DNA from: Clostridia bacterium
GTDB lineage: Bacteria > Bacillota > Clostridia > Oscillospirales > CAG-272
Direction of reading: 5' to 3'
Assembly (NCBI GenBank): GCA_017461825.1
Contig: JAFTXB010000108.1
Location: 1-21,705 of the forward strand
Length of the DNA: 21,705 nt
Shown here: positions 8,058 to 16,537 of the stretch, one piece after another
Layout: every line of letters starts with the position of its first letter
How positions within the stretch are numbered: position 1 is the stretch's first letter
The notes under the pieces: model-generated
Told to the model about the DNA's origin: nothing
The model's database searches: none
Seen by the model: the letters and a program-made list of their open reading frames with translations, nothing else
Program-made: the position numbers and the translations under genes

Positions 8058-8102
8058 GGTACATAAAACGATTGCTCACACCGCAAAACGGAGGCAAGAA
8101 AC

Positions 8103-10403
8103 GTGTTTGAGATCGACCGAATACCCATAGCGGTCAAGGAGCACTTGAACCAAAAGGGTGTTGCATATGAAAAGGTCGTGCTTGCGGCTTATGCCGACCG
8201 CAACAGAGAGCATACGCCGTGTGAGACCTATCTTTTTGCAACCGATAAAGAGCTTTACATACTGAGCGGCGTTTGCGTGTCAGCCGCCCGACCCGCAAAA
8301 AAATACGGAAATATGCCGAAACTCGAAAGCGGCTTTTTTGAGCATACCTTTGACTCTTTCCCACTCACCGAGTTGAGCGGATTCCGCGTTGAGGAGCTTT
8401 TGTCCTCGGGACGCCTGATTGCCAAAAGGGGAGAGGATAACGAGTCGGTTCTGCTTGCCGTTTTCACCAATTTCTGCAAGGCATCCATGATGCTCTTTTC
8501 CAAATACGCGGGCAAGCTTGCCGCAGGGGATCCGATCGAGATCGATCCCAAGGACGATCCCGCATCCAAATGCTGTCCCAAGTGCGGCATGCGCTATCCC
8601 GATGCAAACCGCCGCGTTTGTCCCCGATGCATGGAAAAGGGAAAGCTGTTCGTGCGTTTTTCCTCTTTTTTCATGAAATACAAGGGCTATCTTGTCGCAA
8701 TGCTCGCGTCTTTGGTGCTCCTTACCGTCATGAGCATCATTGCCCCCTACCTCTCCAGCGGATTTTTCTATGATGAGGTGATCTACGGCACGGGTGAATT
8801 TGCGGGACAGATCCTTTTGGTTTTGGGGCTGATCATATCAACGCGCCTTCTCAAAGTGATCGCAACCATGATCAACAACCGTGTCACTTCCACCATCGCC
8901 GCAAAGATGGTGTTTGACCTGAAAAAGACCATTTTCGGTTCCATCGAACGTCTCTCCCTCAGCTTTTTTACGGGAAGACAAACAGGAGGTCTCATGGCGC
9001 AGGTCAATGAGGATGCCAACACCATTTACGCCTTTTTCTGTGACGGTGTACCTTATCTCATCGTCAGCATCGTGCAGGTTGCGGTGCTTGTTGTGCTTTT
9101 GTTCTTCATTCAGCCGCTTTTGGCACTTTTGGCGCTCATCACAGTGCCGCTCTTCTTTATCATGTTGCGTTGGCTCTTCCGAAACGAGCGCAAGCTCCAC
9201 GCGCGCCGTTATTCCAATTCGAGACAAATGAGCGGGTTCCTCGGGGATGTGCTTTCGGGCTTTCGTGTTGTCAAGGCGTTTTCGCGTGAGCAAGCCGAAA
9301 TACAGCGCTTTGAGGGCAAAAACCGCAACCTTGCGGAGAGCCAAAAAAAGCTGTCTCTATTCACCAATTACGCGTGGCCTCTGGCAGGGCTTTTGCTCCA
9401 CCTCGGCAACATTATCGCATGGGGCGTTGGCGGCTGGATGGTCATCAAGGGCTACGGCAATATGACATACGGTATGCTCCTCACCTTTATCGCATATATG
9501 AACATGGTCTTTGACCCGCTCGTGTTTTTTACCGATTTTATCGACTGGGCAGCCGATTGCTCCAATGCACTCCAGCGCTTGTTTGAGATCATGGATGCCG
9601 AACCCGATGTCAGTGAGCGCGAGAATCCCGAACGTCCCGAAACGCTCGGCGGCAGGGTAGAGTTCGATCACGTTTCATTCTCGTATCAGAAGGGCAAAAA
9701 GATCATCGACGATGTTTCGTTTGATGTGCCCGACGGCAATGTTCTCGGTATCGTCGGACATACGGGGGCGGGAAAAAGCACGCTTGCCAATCTTCTTATG
9801 CGCATGTACGATGCCGAAGAGGGAGAGATCCGTATCGGCGGCTATCCCGTTAAGGATCTGGCACTATCCACACTGTATCAAAACATTGCAATCGTTTCGC
9901 AGGAGACCTATCTTTTCATGGGCTCAATTCTCGATAATATCCGATATGCACGTCCCAACGCTTCGTTTGAGGAGGTCGTGGAGGCGGCAAAATGCGCGGG
10001 TGCCCACGAATTTATCATGAAAATGCCCGACGCGTACGATACCCGCATCGGCTTTGGCTACAAGGATCTTTCGGGGGGCGAGCGTCAACGTGTTTCGATC
10101 GCGCGCGCCATTTTGAAGGATCCAAAGATCCTGATCCTCGACGAAGCGACCGCCGCCATGGATACGGGAACCGAGCGCAAGATCCAAGAGGCGCTCTCAC
10201 AGCTGATCCAAGGTAAGACCACCATCATGATCGCGCACCGTCTGTCCACGCTTCGGGATGCCGATGAGCTGGTCGTTATCGAGCGGGGAAAGGTCGCCGA
10301 GCGAGGCACCCATGAGGCGCTTTTGCAAAAGGAGGACGGCGTTTATAAAAAACTGTTTACCTTGCAGGATGAGGCACTGAAAAGTGCGGGCATCCGCGAG
10401 TGA
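8103..10403 (+). CDS. ABC half-exporter with N-terminal PH-like region and zinc ribbon (DUF1854-associated)
   Basis: 766 residues, about 180 longer than a standard half-exporter. Residues 1-150 look like a bacterial PH-type fold (FATDKELYILSGV and FPLTELSGFRVEE resemble its strands). A zinc ribbon follows with CPKC (C158, C161) and CPRC (C173, C176), then a six-helix exporter domain (about 190-480) and a nucleotide-binding domain with Walker A GHTGAGKS (552-559), LSGGERQR (656-663), ILILDEAT (676-683, catalytic Glu present) and IAHR. All ATPase motifs are intact. The start is GTG, with GGAGG 8 bases upstream. It should pair with the product of 10996-13209, which has the same unusual layout. 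Substrate unknown; the family name known to me ties related transporters to cyanophycin loci in beta-proteobacteria, but no cyanophycin gene is present here. Confidence 0.92.
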   Translation: MFEIDRIPIAVKEHLNQKGVAYEKVVLAAYADRNREHTPCETYLFATDKELYILSGVCVSAARPAKKYGNMPKLESGFFEHTFDSFPLTELSGFRVEELLSSGRLIAKRGEDNESVLLAVFTNFCKASMMLFSKYAGKLAAGDPIEIDPKDDPASKCCPKCGMRYPDANRRVCPRCMEKGKLFVRFSSFFMKYKGYLVAMLASLVLLTVMSIIAPYLSSGFFYDEVIYGTGEFAGQILLVLGLIISTRLLKVIATMINNRVTSTIAAKMVFDLKKTIFGSIERLSLSFFTGRQTGGLMAQVNEDANTIYAFFCDGVPYLIVSIVQVAVLVVLLFFIQPLLALLALITVPLFFIMLRWLFRNERKLHARRYSNSRQMSGFLGDVLSGFRVVKAFSREQAEIQRFEGKNRNLAESQKKLSLFTNYAWPLAGLLLHLGNIIAWGVGGWMVIKGYGNMTYGMLLTFIAYMNMVFDPLVFFTDFIDWAADCSNALQRLFEIMDAEPDVSERENPERPETLGGRVEFDHVSFSYQKGKKIIDDVSFDVPDGNVLGIVGHTGAGKSTLANLLMRMYDAEEGEIRIGGYPVKDLALSTLYQNIAIVSQETYLFMGSILDNIRYARPNASFEEVVEAAKCAGAHEFIMKMPDAYDTRIGFGYKDLSGGERQRVSIARAILKDPKILILDEATAAMDTGTERKIQEALSQLIQGKTTIMIAHRLSTLRDADELVVIERGKVAERGTHEALLQKEDGVYKKLFTLQDEALKSAGIRE

Positions 10404-10420
10404 GAAAGGAAGTGTCAGAT

Positions 10421-10984
10421 ATGGAGCATCGCAAAAGACCTCCGCGCGGCGGAGCAAGAGGCGGGGAGAGGGGCGAGAGACCCGAGAGAAGCCTCAAGGA
10501 TATTTCGGTCACTGTATGGCTCACCCCCGAAAATGCCGCGTTTTTTACCAAAAACGGCTTTTTGTACATTAAGTATCAAGAAAAAGAACAGCGTGCCTTC
10601 CTTTGCCGACAGTTTCCGTTTGAAATGCAGTGGGAATTCATTTCGGTGATGAACGACGAACAGCAGGAGATCGGCATCATCCGAAGCCTCGATCTGTTTG
10701 AGGGGGAGACACGGGAGCTGTTGCGCCTCGAGCTGGAAAGACGCTATTATGCCCCTGTTATCAAAAGCATCGGACAAGTCAAGGAGCGCTACGGCTTTTC
10801 GTATTGGAAGGTCACGACAGAGGAGGGGGAGCTCAGCTTTACGCTTCACGATACCTTCCGAAGCATCATCCACGCCGAAGAAAAACGCCTTGTGATCCTG
10901 GACGTTGACGGCAACCGATTTGAGATCCCCAACGTCGATGCGCTCGACCGTAAAAGCTATAAAAAGATCGAGCTCTATCTGTAA
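10421..10984 (+). CDS. DUF1854 family protein
   Basis: 187 residues. The core (about 22-187) fits DUF1854 as I remember it: a small soluble protein encoded beside ABC exporters and described in beta-proteobacteria as cyanophycin-metabolism associated. Recognisable segments are SLKDISVTVWLTPENAAFF, IGIIRSLDLF, LERRYYAPVIKSI and the acidic, strand-rich C-terminus. No enzymatic motif, signal peptide or membrane segment is visible, so it is probably a cytosolic accessory of the two flanking half-exporters. Residues 1-25 are Arg/Gly-rich (RPPRGGARGGERGERPER), a disordered nucleic-acid- or phosphate-binding type of tail. A GTG at 10400 overlapping the upstream stop is possible, but AAAGGA (10405-10410) fits ATG at 10421 better. 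The next gene starts 11 bases after its stop. Confidence 0.8.
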   Translation: MEHRKRPPRGGARGGERGERPERSLKDISVTVWLTPENAAFFTKNGFLYIKYQEKEQRAFLCRQFPFEMQWEFISVMNDEQQEIGIIRSLDLFEGETRELLRLELERRYYAPVIKSIGQVKERYGFSYWKVTTEEGELSFTLHDTFRSIIHAEEKRLVILDVDGNRFEIPNVDALDRKSYKKIELYL

Positions 10985-10995
10985 GGAGGTGCAAG

Positions 10996-13209
10996 GTGGA
11001 AAAAATCAATCCCGGCATTCTCAAGGAGCTGAAAAAATGGGAGCCCGATATTGCGGAGGATGATATTTTTTCGCTCATGCCGTTCAATCTTCCGCTCGAT
11101 GAAGGAAAAAAAAGGATCCGCGCGATCGCGGTTTTTACCGTCCGTGAGTTGACCGTTTATACCGACGGCAAAAAGATGCTGAGCGAACCGATGGAAAATA
11201 TCGAGAATTTCAAGGTCATCTCGGGCGTTGGATGCGTGTTTGCCGAGTATCAGCGAAAAAGTGACGGCGAGCATATCCTGTTTGCCCGAGGGGATACCCG
11301 ATATACGGGTGTTATGGGGCAATGCATGAAACGCGCCAATCACTATCTGCGATTTGGCGACCTCGATTTTTCACGCTTTCAAAGAGACACGGGGCGATCT
11401 TGCCCCAAATGCGGAAAGCCCTATCCGCGCGGCATGCATACCTGTCCGCACTGTACTTCAAAAAAGAAAGTGCTCCTACGCCTGCTCGCGCTTGCCAAGC
11501 CCGAGTGGAAATTCATTGCGCTTTCGGTATTGTTCTTCTTCCTTACCACGCTGGTCAGCGTCATCATTCCTTACATCAACCGTGTCATGGTCGACGGTTA
11601 TATCCGCTCATCCGACGAAAATGTCTTTTTATGGGGCTTTATCGGGGTCGTTCTGTCGCTTTTGGCGGCAAATATCATGCGCCGTCTCATTTCGGTTTTG
11701 CGAGGATTTACCTTAACGGTTGCAGGCAACCGCCTTATCGTCCGATTGCGCAATATGGTCTTTACCAAGATTCAGGAGCTTTCCATCGAAAAGGTTTCAA
11801 AGCGTACATCGGGCGAGCTGATGAAGCGTGTCAACGGTGATACACGCGTCATCAATCAGTTCATCGTCAATCAATTGCCGCATGTCATGGAGCAGGGGCT
11901 TTTGTTGCTTGCCGTTGCCGCCGTCATGTTCTTTTACGATTGGCGTTTGGCTCTGCTTATCATCCTGCCCACCCCGCTCGTTGTATTGGCGTTTCGTATG
12001 TTCTGGCGTTTCATGAGGGGCATGTTCCGTCAGCGCTGGGATCTCAACTCACGCGCAAATGCCATTTTGCACGATATTTTTTCGGGCATTCGCGTCGTCA
12101 AATCCTACGGCATGGAAAAGCGCGAGGAGGAACGATATGTCGAGATTTCCGCAAAGGAGCGCGATGCTCAACTGCGTCAGGAGCGCTTTTGGGCATGGAT
12201 CAACCCCTTGCTGCATTTTCTTATGGGCTTCGGTGAGTTCATCCTTTTATATTATGTCGGACGCAAGATGCTCAACGGCACCATGACCGCGGGCGAAATG
12301 TCCCAGTTTTCCTCGTACGCGGGCATGATCTTCGGACCTCTCAACGCTTTGATGGTCTTTCCGAGACAGATCATGCAGATGATGACATCGGTCACACGCG
12401 TCTATGAGATCATGGACGAGACTGTCGATATTCCAAATAAGCAAAACGAGAGCATGCCCGAAATACAGGGCTATATCGACATCGACCACGTATCCTTCAG
12501 CTACGAAGATACCGAGGAGGTTCTGCGCGATATCGACCTGCACATCAAACCGGGTGAGTTTATCGGTCTTGTCGGCAAATCGGGTGTCGGAAAATCCACG
12601 CTCATCAACCTCATCATGCGCATGTACGATGTTGACGAGGGTGCCATTCGCATCGACGGCGTTGACATCCGCGATATTCCGCAGGAGATCCTGCGCGCGC
12701 GCATGGGTGTTGTTTTGCAGGAAAACTTCCTCTTTACAGGCTCTGTTTGGCAAAATCTCACGTATGCAAAGCCCGATGCCACCTACGAGGAGGTGATCGG
12801 AGCGGCAAAGGCGGCAGGAGCGCACGAGTTTATCATCCGCCTGCCGGACGGCTACAACACCTACGTGGGTGAAAAAGGACACACCTTATCGGGCGGCGAG
12901 CGCCAGCGCATTTCCATTGCGCGCGCGCTTTTGCACAATCCAAAGATCCTCATTCTCGACGAGGCAACCGCGTCTCTCGATACCGAGACCGAAAAGCTCA
13001 TACAGGACGCGCTGCTCGAGCTTTCGGCGGGACGAACCACCATTGCCATCGCGCACAGGCTTTCCACCCTTCGAAACGCCACGCGCCTTGTCGTGATGGA
13101 TAAGGGCGGCATTGCCGAGATCGGCACCCACGACGAGCTGATGGAAAAGCAGGGCATCTACTACGGCCTCGTCATGGCACAGCGCGATATGACAAAAATG
13201 GAATCATAA
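10996..13209 (+). CDS. ABC half-exporter with N-terminal PH-like region and zinc ribbon, partner of the gene at 8103
   Basis: 737 residues with the same layout as the product of 8103-10403: an N-terminal region of about 130 residues with matching strand patterns (FTVRELTVYTDG, MENIENFKV), a zinc ribbon with CPKC (C136, C139) and CPHC (C150, C153), a six-helix exporter domain (about 160-480), and a nucleotide-binding domain with GKSGVGKS (527-534), LSGGERQR (631-638), ILILDEAT (about 651-658) and IAHRLS. Both subunits keep a catalytic Glu and a canonical signature, so a heterodimer would have two active ATP sites. GTG start with TAAGGAGGT 5 bases upstream. It is the last gene of the module and is followed by a terminator. 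The ribbon presumably hangs on the cytosolic side and may contact the DUF1854 protein. Confidence 0.92.
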   Translation: MEKINPGILKELKKWEPDIAEDDIFSLMPFNLPLDEGKKRIRAIAVFTVRELTVYTDGKKMLSEPMENIENFKVISGVGCVFAEYQRKSDGEHILFARGDTRYTGVMGQCMKRANHYLRFGDLDFSRFQRDTGRSCPKCGKPYPRGMHTCPHCTSKKKVLLRLLALAKPEWKFIALSVLFFFLTTLVSVIIPYINRVMVDGYIRSSDENVFLWGFIGVVLSLLAANIMRRLISVLRGFTLTVAGNRLIVRLRNMVFTKIQELSIEKVSKRTSGELMKRVNGDTRVINQFIVNQLPHVMEQGLLLLAVAAVMFFYDWRLALLIILPTPLVVLAFRMFWRFMRGMFRQRWDLNSRANAILHDIFSGIRVVKSYGMEKREEERYVEISAKERDAQLRQERFWAWINPLLHFLMGFGEFILLYYVGRKMLNGTMTAGEMSQFSSYAGMIFGPLNALMVFPRQIMQMMTSVTRVYEIMDETVDIPNKQNESMPEIQGYIDIDHVSFSYEDTEEVLRDIDLHIKPGEFIGLVGKSGVGKSTLINLIMRMYDVDEGAIRIDGVDIRDIPQEILRARMGVVLQENFLFTGSVWQNLTYAKPDATYEEVIGAAKAAGAHEFIIRLPDGYNTYVGEKGHTLSGGERQRISIARALLHNPKILILDEATASLDTETEKLIQDALLELSAGRTTIAIAHRLSTLRNATRLVVMDKGGIAEIGTHDELMEKQGIYYGLVMAQRDMTKMES

Positions 13210-13217
13210 CAAAACAC

Positions 13218-13251
13218 AAAACGACCGCCTCACGGAGAGACGGTCGTTTTT
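13218..13251. terminator. Bidirectional intrinsic terminator between convergent genes
   Basis: AAAACGACCG (13218-13227) and CGGTCGTTTT (13241-13250) form a perfect 10-bp stem with a 13-base loop. T-runs follow on the plus strand (five T, 13247-13251) and, through the flanking A-tracts, on the minus strand. It sits 8 bases after the plus-strand ABC gene and 7 bases after the stop of the minus-strand gene. Confidence 0.9.
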
Positions 13252-13257
13252 AAATGA

Positions 13258-16200
13258 TTATTCACTTCTGAGCGCTTCCACAGGATTGCGTTTAGCGGCA
13301 AATCCGGATGGGAAGAGTCCGGCGATAAAGGTGAGGAACATGCTGATCAACACCAAAGCGATCGCACCGCCAACGGGCAGCACGGCCTTCAGCGAGGCAA
13401 TTCCCGTAAAGTGGAAGAGGATGATATTGATGACGATATTCAGCCCCAGCGTTGCCAAAATACCGATCATACCCGCCACAAATCCAACGATCAGGGTTTC
13501 GGCGTTGAATACACGGCCGATGTCCTTTTTCGAGGCACCGATCGCGCGCAGGATACCGATCTCCTTTGTGCGCTCCAGCACCGAGATATAGGTGATGATT
13601 CCGATCATGATCGAGGAAACCACGAGAGAGATCGCCACAAACGCGATCAAAACGTAGGAGATCGCATTCACGATCGTTGTCACCGAGGACATCATAATAC
13701 CCACCATGTCGGTGTATTTCAGCTTGTCGGCTTCTTCTACACCGTTGTTGTATTCGGTGATAAAATCTTCGATCACATCCTTCGATTCAAAATCCTTTGC
13801 ATAGAAATTGATCGAGGCAGGGGAAGCAGCTTCGGCGTCCCCCAATGTTTTGAGCGTGGAAGAATAGGTCGCGTCGGTTTGAGGCGCCAGCTTGTAGAGC
13901 ATTTCTTCCATTTCTACAAACTGATCATCCGGAATAAAGTTACCTTGGAGCAGAAGCGTAAAGCTTTCCTCGGTGATCGTCAGCGTTTTGATCCGTTCGG
14001 TCATGCCGTTATAGATCAACTGCATCGATTCCTCACCGCACAGCGTCACAAATCCCGGGATCGCCATAGGCAAAGGCATCTCCTCGCTCGGGGTAAGCCC
14101 TGCCAGTGCCATCAATTGCAGCTCGTTTGGCATAATGGGGAGGAGCGTTACAAAGTTATCCGCCGTTACGGTCACATTTTTCATGCCTTGACTCAAGGCA
14201 GCCATCAAAGGCATGAGACTTGCGCCCGAGGGATCTTTTTGCTTGATCACGCCGAGCATGGTTTCAAACAGCTCCGTACGGAATTCCGCGGGCATGATCG
14301 AGAAGAAACCAAAGAAGGATTCGGGGCTGTTTACCACAAGCTGTCCCGCAAATTCCTCATTTTTGAGGATCTGCTGTGTCATATAGGCGTAAAGCTGCTC
14401 CATAGTGGCATCGTCCACTTTTTCGATCAACTCGTGAATATTTTCACGGGTGTAGGGAACACGCTCAAATTTCAGTCCCGACAAAACGTTGTAGTCGGGG
14501 GTTTTCTTTTGTTGCTTGAGAACTTCGCTTTCGGTGTTCTTTTCAAGGATCAGATCGGTCAGTCCCTTGGTGTAACCGATCGCGCCTGAAATCGAGGTAG
14601 CGCTCGCGCCATCGCGGGGGCGGACAATGCCCGAAATTACAAGCTTGGTGCCATTTTCGGTTACAAAGCTTTCTTGGTCAAACGCACCGGTACGCATATC
14701 GTACCAAACGGGATATTCCACACCGTCCACCGTATAGGTTGCATTGCTCTTTTTCGCAAAGAAATCCGAGGTGTTCAGGAGCAAAAATTCCCGCCCGATA
14801 AAGTCCTTCATGTCGTAGGGCTCCATGTGGCTCGATTCATATTCGCCCTCGGTCATCAGCTTGTTCATGATCTCTTCCAGCTCGGATTGATCAAGAACAC
14901 CCAGCATATACAGTGCCATTTTGCTGATCTGATTGTTTTTATTGACCACCAGCACCACTTCATTGGCATTTTCGGGCCAATGGCTGCCATCTCCAACCAG
15001 CTCATATTGCTCGTCAAGCAGCTCCTGATTGTTGATCATTTCCGACATCACGTTAAAGCCCGAGGTGCCGCTCATGGAGATCATTTCGCTGATACCGGCA
15101 AACGCGTCTCCCATATTGTCAAAAATGGTGGTGGGGCTTACCTGCGTTTTGCCGTCAGCGGTAAAGATCTGCAGATCAAAATCGTAGGTGTACTGAATAT
15201 CGCTTACCGACGATTCGATTTTTTCATAATTTTCTTCAAGATATTTCTTGAATTTCACAAGATCGTTGCTTGTCGTTGCGCTCATTGCCGACATCATGCT
15301 GCCAAGCGAGTCGTCCACGTAGATCTTGTTGGGGTCGATCTCACCCTCTTGCATCTCGGAGACCTCGGTCATCGCGGCAAACATTGCGGAAAAATCCTGC
15401 GTCTCTTTCATGATCGTCAAGGGATAGGTTGAAAGGGTATCACGCTGAACAGCGTTGATATAGTTGGTAACACCCGAGGAGACCGACAAGATGAGGGCAA
15501 TACCGATGATACCGATCGAGCCGGCAAACGAGGTCATAAAGGTACGTGCTTTTTTGGTCATCAGGTTGTTTAGCGACAGCGAAAGCGCGGTAAAGAAGGA
15601 CATCGAACGTTTGCGTGTCGGCTTTTGCGCACGGCGTCGGGGCTTGGCACCGATCTGTGCGCGTTGCATATCTTTTTCGCTGATTACAAACGGATTGCCG
15701 ATCTTGCGCTGTCTCTTTTCCGAGGCTTTGAGGGGGGCTTGCGGCAGATCCGCGGCGGTAGTGCGGTAGGGATTGGAGTCGTTGATGATACGGCCGTCCT
15801 GTACACGGATGATACGGGTAGAATAGCGCTGTGCCAGCTCGGGGTTATGCGTGACCATAATGATCAGCTTGCGTCTGGAGATGCGGCGCAGGATCTCCAT
15901 GATCTGGAGACTTGTCTGTGTATCAAGCGCGCCCGTGGGCTCATCTGCAAGCAGAATATCGGGGTCGTTTACCAAGGCGCGCGCAATGGCAACGCGTTGC
16001 ATCTGTCCGCCCGACATTTGATTCGGCTTTTTGCGAAGCTGACTGCCAAGTCCCACTTGACGCAGCGCATCGATCGCGCGTGCGCGCCGTTCTTTACGGG
16101 AGATACCAGAAAGCGTGAGGGCAAGCTCCACATTCGCGAGTACGGTTTGGTGGGGGATCAGATTGTAGCTTTGAAAAACAAATCCGATCGAATGGTTGCG

Positions 16201-16440
16201 GTAGGTATCCCAATCGGAATCCTTGTATTTTTTGGTTGAGACTCCGTTGATAACGAGGTCGCCGCTTGTGTATTGGTCAAGTCCGCCAATGATATTAAGC
16301 AGGGTGGTCTTTCCACAGCCGGACGGGCCGAGGATCGACACAAATTCGTTTTTGCGGAAGTCAATAGAGACACCCGACAGCGCCCGCACCCGCGAGTCGC
16401 CCGAGCCGTATTCTTTGACAATATTTCTTAAAACAAGCAA
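13258..16440 (-). CDS. MacB/FtsX-type ABC transporter, ATPase and permease in one chain, with very large ectodomain
   Basis: 1060 residues. An N-terminal LolD/MacB-type ATPase (1-225) has GPSGCGKT (38-45), Q-loop Q90, MSGGQ (142-146), ADEP (E167) and H198. A basic linker follows (about 230-285, RRRAQKPTRKR), then a first membrane helix near 300, an extracytoplasmic region of about 580 residues, and three helices of an FtsX permease (about 915-1060) including ERTKEIGILRAIGASKKDI. MacB-class proteins work by mechanotransmission and do not move substrate through a channel; in Firmicutes relatives serve peptide-antibiotic defence or envelope tasks. The start is TTG: GGAGG lies 8 bases before it, whereas a nearby ATG (complement of 16445-16447) is out of frame and only one base from the GGAGG. 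The ectodomain contains three imperfect repeats (about residues 703-840). Confidence 0.92.
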   Translation of the reverse strand: MLVLRNIVKEYGSGDSRVRALSGVSIDFRKNEFVSILGPSGCGKTTLLNIIGGLDQYTSGDLVINGVSTKKYKDSDWDTYRNHSIGFVFQSYNLIPHQTVLANVELALTLSGISRKERRARAIDALRQVGLGSQLRKKPNQMSGGQMQRVAIARALVNDPDILLADEPTGALDTQTSLQIMEILRRISRRKLIIMVTHNPELAQRYSTRIIRVQDGRIINDSNPYRTTAADLPQAPLKASEKRQRKIGNPFVISEKDMQRAQIGAKPRRRAQKPTRKRSMSFFTALSLSLNNLMTKKARTFMTSFAGSIGIIGIALILSVSSGVTNYINAVQRDTLSTYPLTIMKETQDFSAMFAAMTEVSEMQEGEIDPNKIYVDDSLGSMMSAMSATTSNDLVKFKKYLEENYEKIESSVSDIQYTYDFDLQIFTADGKTQVSPTTIFDNMGDAFAGISEMISMSGTSGFNVMSEMINNQELLDEQYELVGDGSHWPENANEVVLVVNKNNQISKMALYMLGVLDQSELEEIMNKLMTEGEYESSHMEPYDMKDFIGREFLLLNTSDFFAKKSNATYTVDGVEYPVWYDMRTGAFDQESFVTENGTKLVISGIVRPRDGASATSISGAIGYTKGLTDLILEKNTESEVLKQQKKTPDYNVLSGLKFERVPYTRENIHELIEKVDDATMEQLYAYMTQQILKNEEFAGQLVVNSPESFFGFFSIMPAEFRTELFETMLGVIKQKDPSGASLMPLMAALSQGMKNVTVTADNFVTLLPIMPNELQLMALAGLTPSEEMPLPMAIPGFVTLCGEESMQLIYNGMTERIKTLTITEESFTLLLQGNFIPDDQFVEMEEMLYKLAPQTDATYSSTLKTLGDAEAASPASINFYAKDFESKDVIEDFITEYNNGVEEADKLKYTDMVGIMMSSVTTIVNAISYVLIAFVAISLVVSSIMIGIITYISVLERTKEIGILRAIGASKKDIGRVFNAETLIVGFVAGMIGILATLGLNIVINIILFHFTGIASLKAVLPVGGAIALVLISMFLTFIAGLFPSGFAAKRNPVEALRSE

Positions 16441-16471
16441 TGTACATGCCTCCTGATAATGTATTATCTAT

Positions 16472-16482
16472 ATTGTAACACA
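16472..16482 (-). promoter_or_regulatory. Extended -10 promoter of the MacB-type gene
   Basis: Minus-strand TGTGTTACAAT (complement of 16472-16482) is an extended -10 element with no good -35 at 17 bp. Transcription would start near 16465, about 25 bases before the TTG codon. A dyad at 16488-16509 covers the -35 region. Confidence 0.55.
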
Positions 16483-16487
16483 CCAGT

Positions 16488-16509
16488 TTGAATTCAATGT
16501 GAATTCCAA
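16488..16509. promoter_or_regulatory. Operator-like dyad at the -35 region of the MacB-type gene
   Basis: TTGAATTC (16488-16495) and GAATTCCAA (16501-16509) form an inverted repeat with a 5-base centre, one half-site having a single extra C. The size and spacing are typical of sites for dimeric repressors (TetR, MarR or GntR types). The regulator is not in the window. The rest of 16510-16537 is an A/T tract. Confidence 0.4.
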
Positions 16510-16537
16510 CTGTATTTTTATTTTTTTACAAAAAAAT

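Noticed and set aside
7765..8097. Minus-strand frame encoding a long Val/Leu/Ile run resembling a membrane segment
   Set aside because: It is the complement of the Asn/Gln codons at 7885-8034 (AAC read backwards gives GTT). The plus-strand frame has the ribosome site, and the minus-strand one does not.
13411..15432. Plus-strand open frames of 392 and 252 codons opposite the MacB-type gene
   Set aside because: They are antisense to a well-supported ABC protein and their His/Arg/Gln-rich composition is typical of shadow frames.
16521..16536. T7/A7 inverted repeat after the exporter genes read as a terminator
   Set aside because: The stem has only A-T pairs with a 2-base loop and no following U-run.
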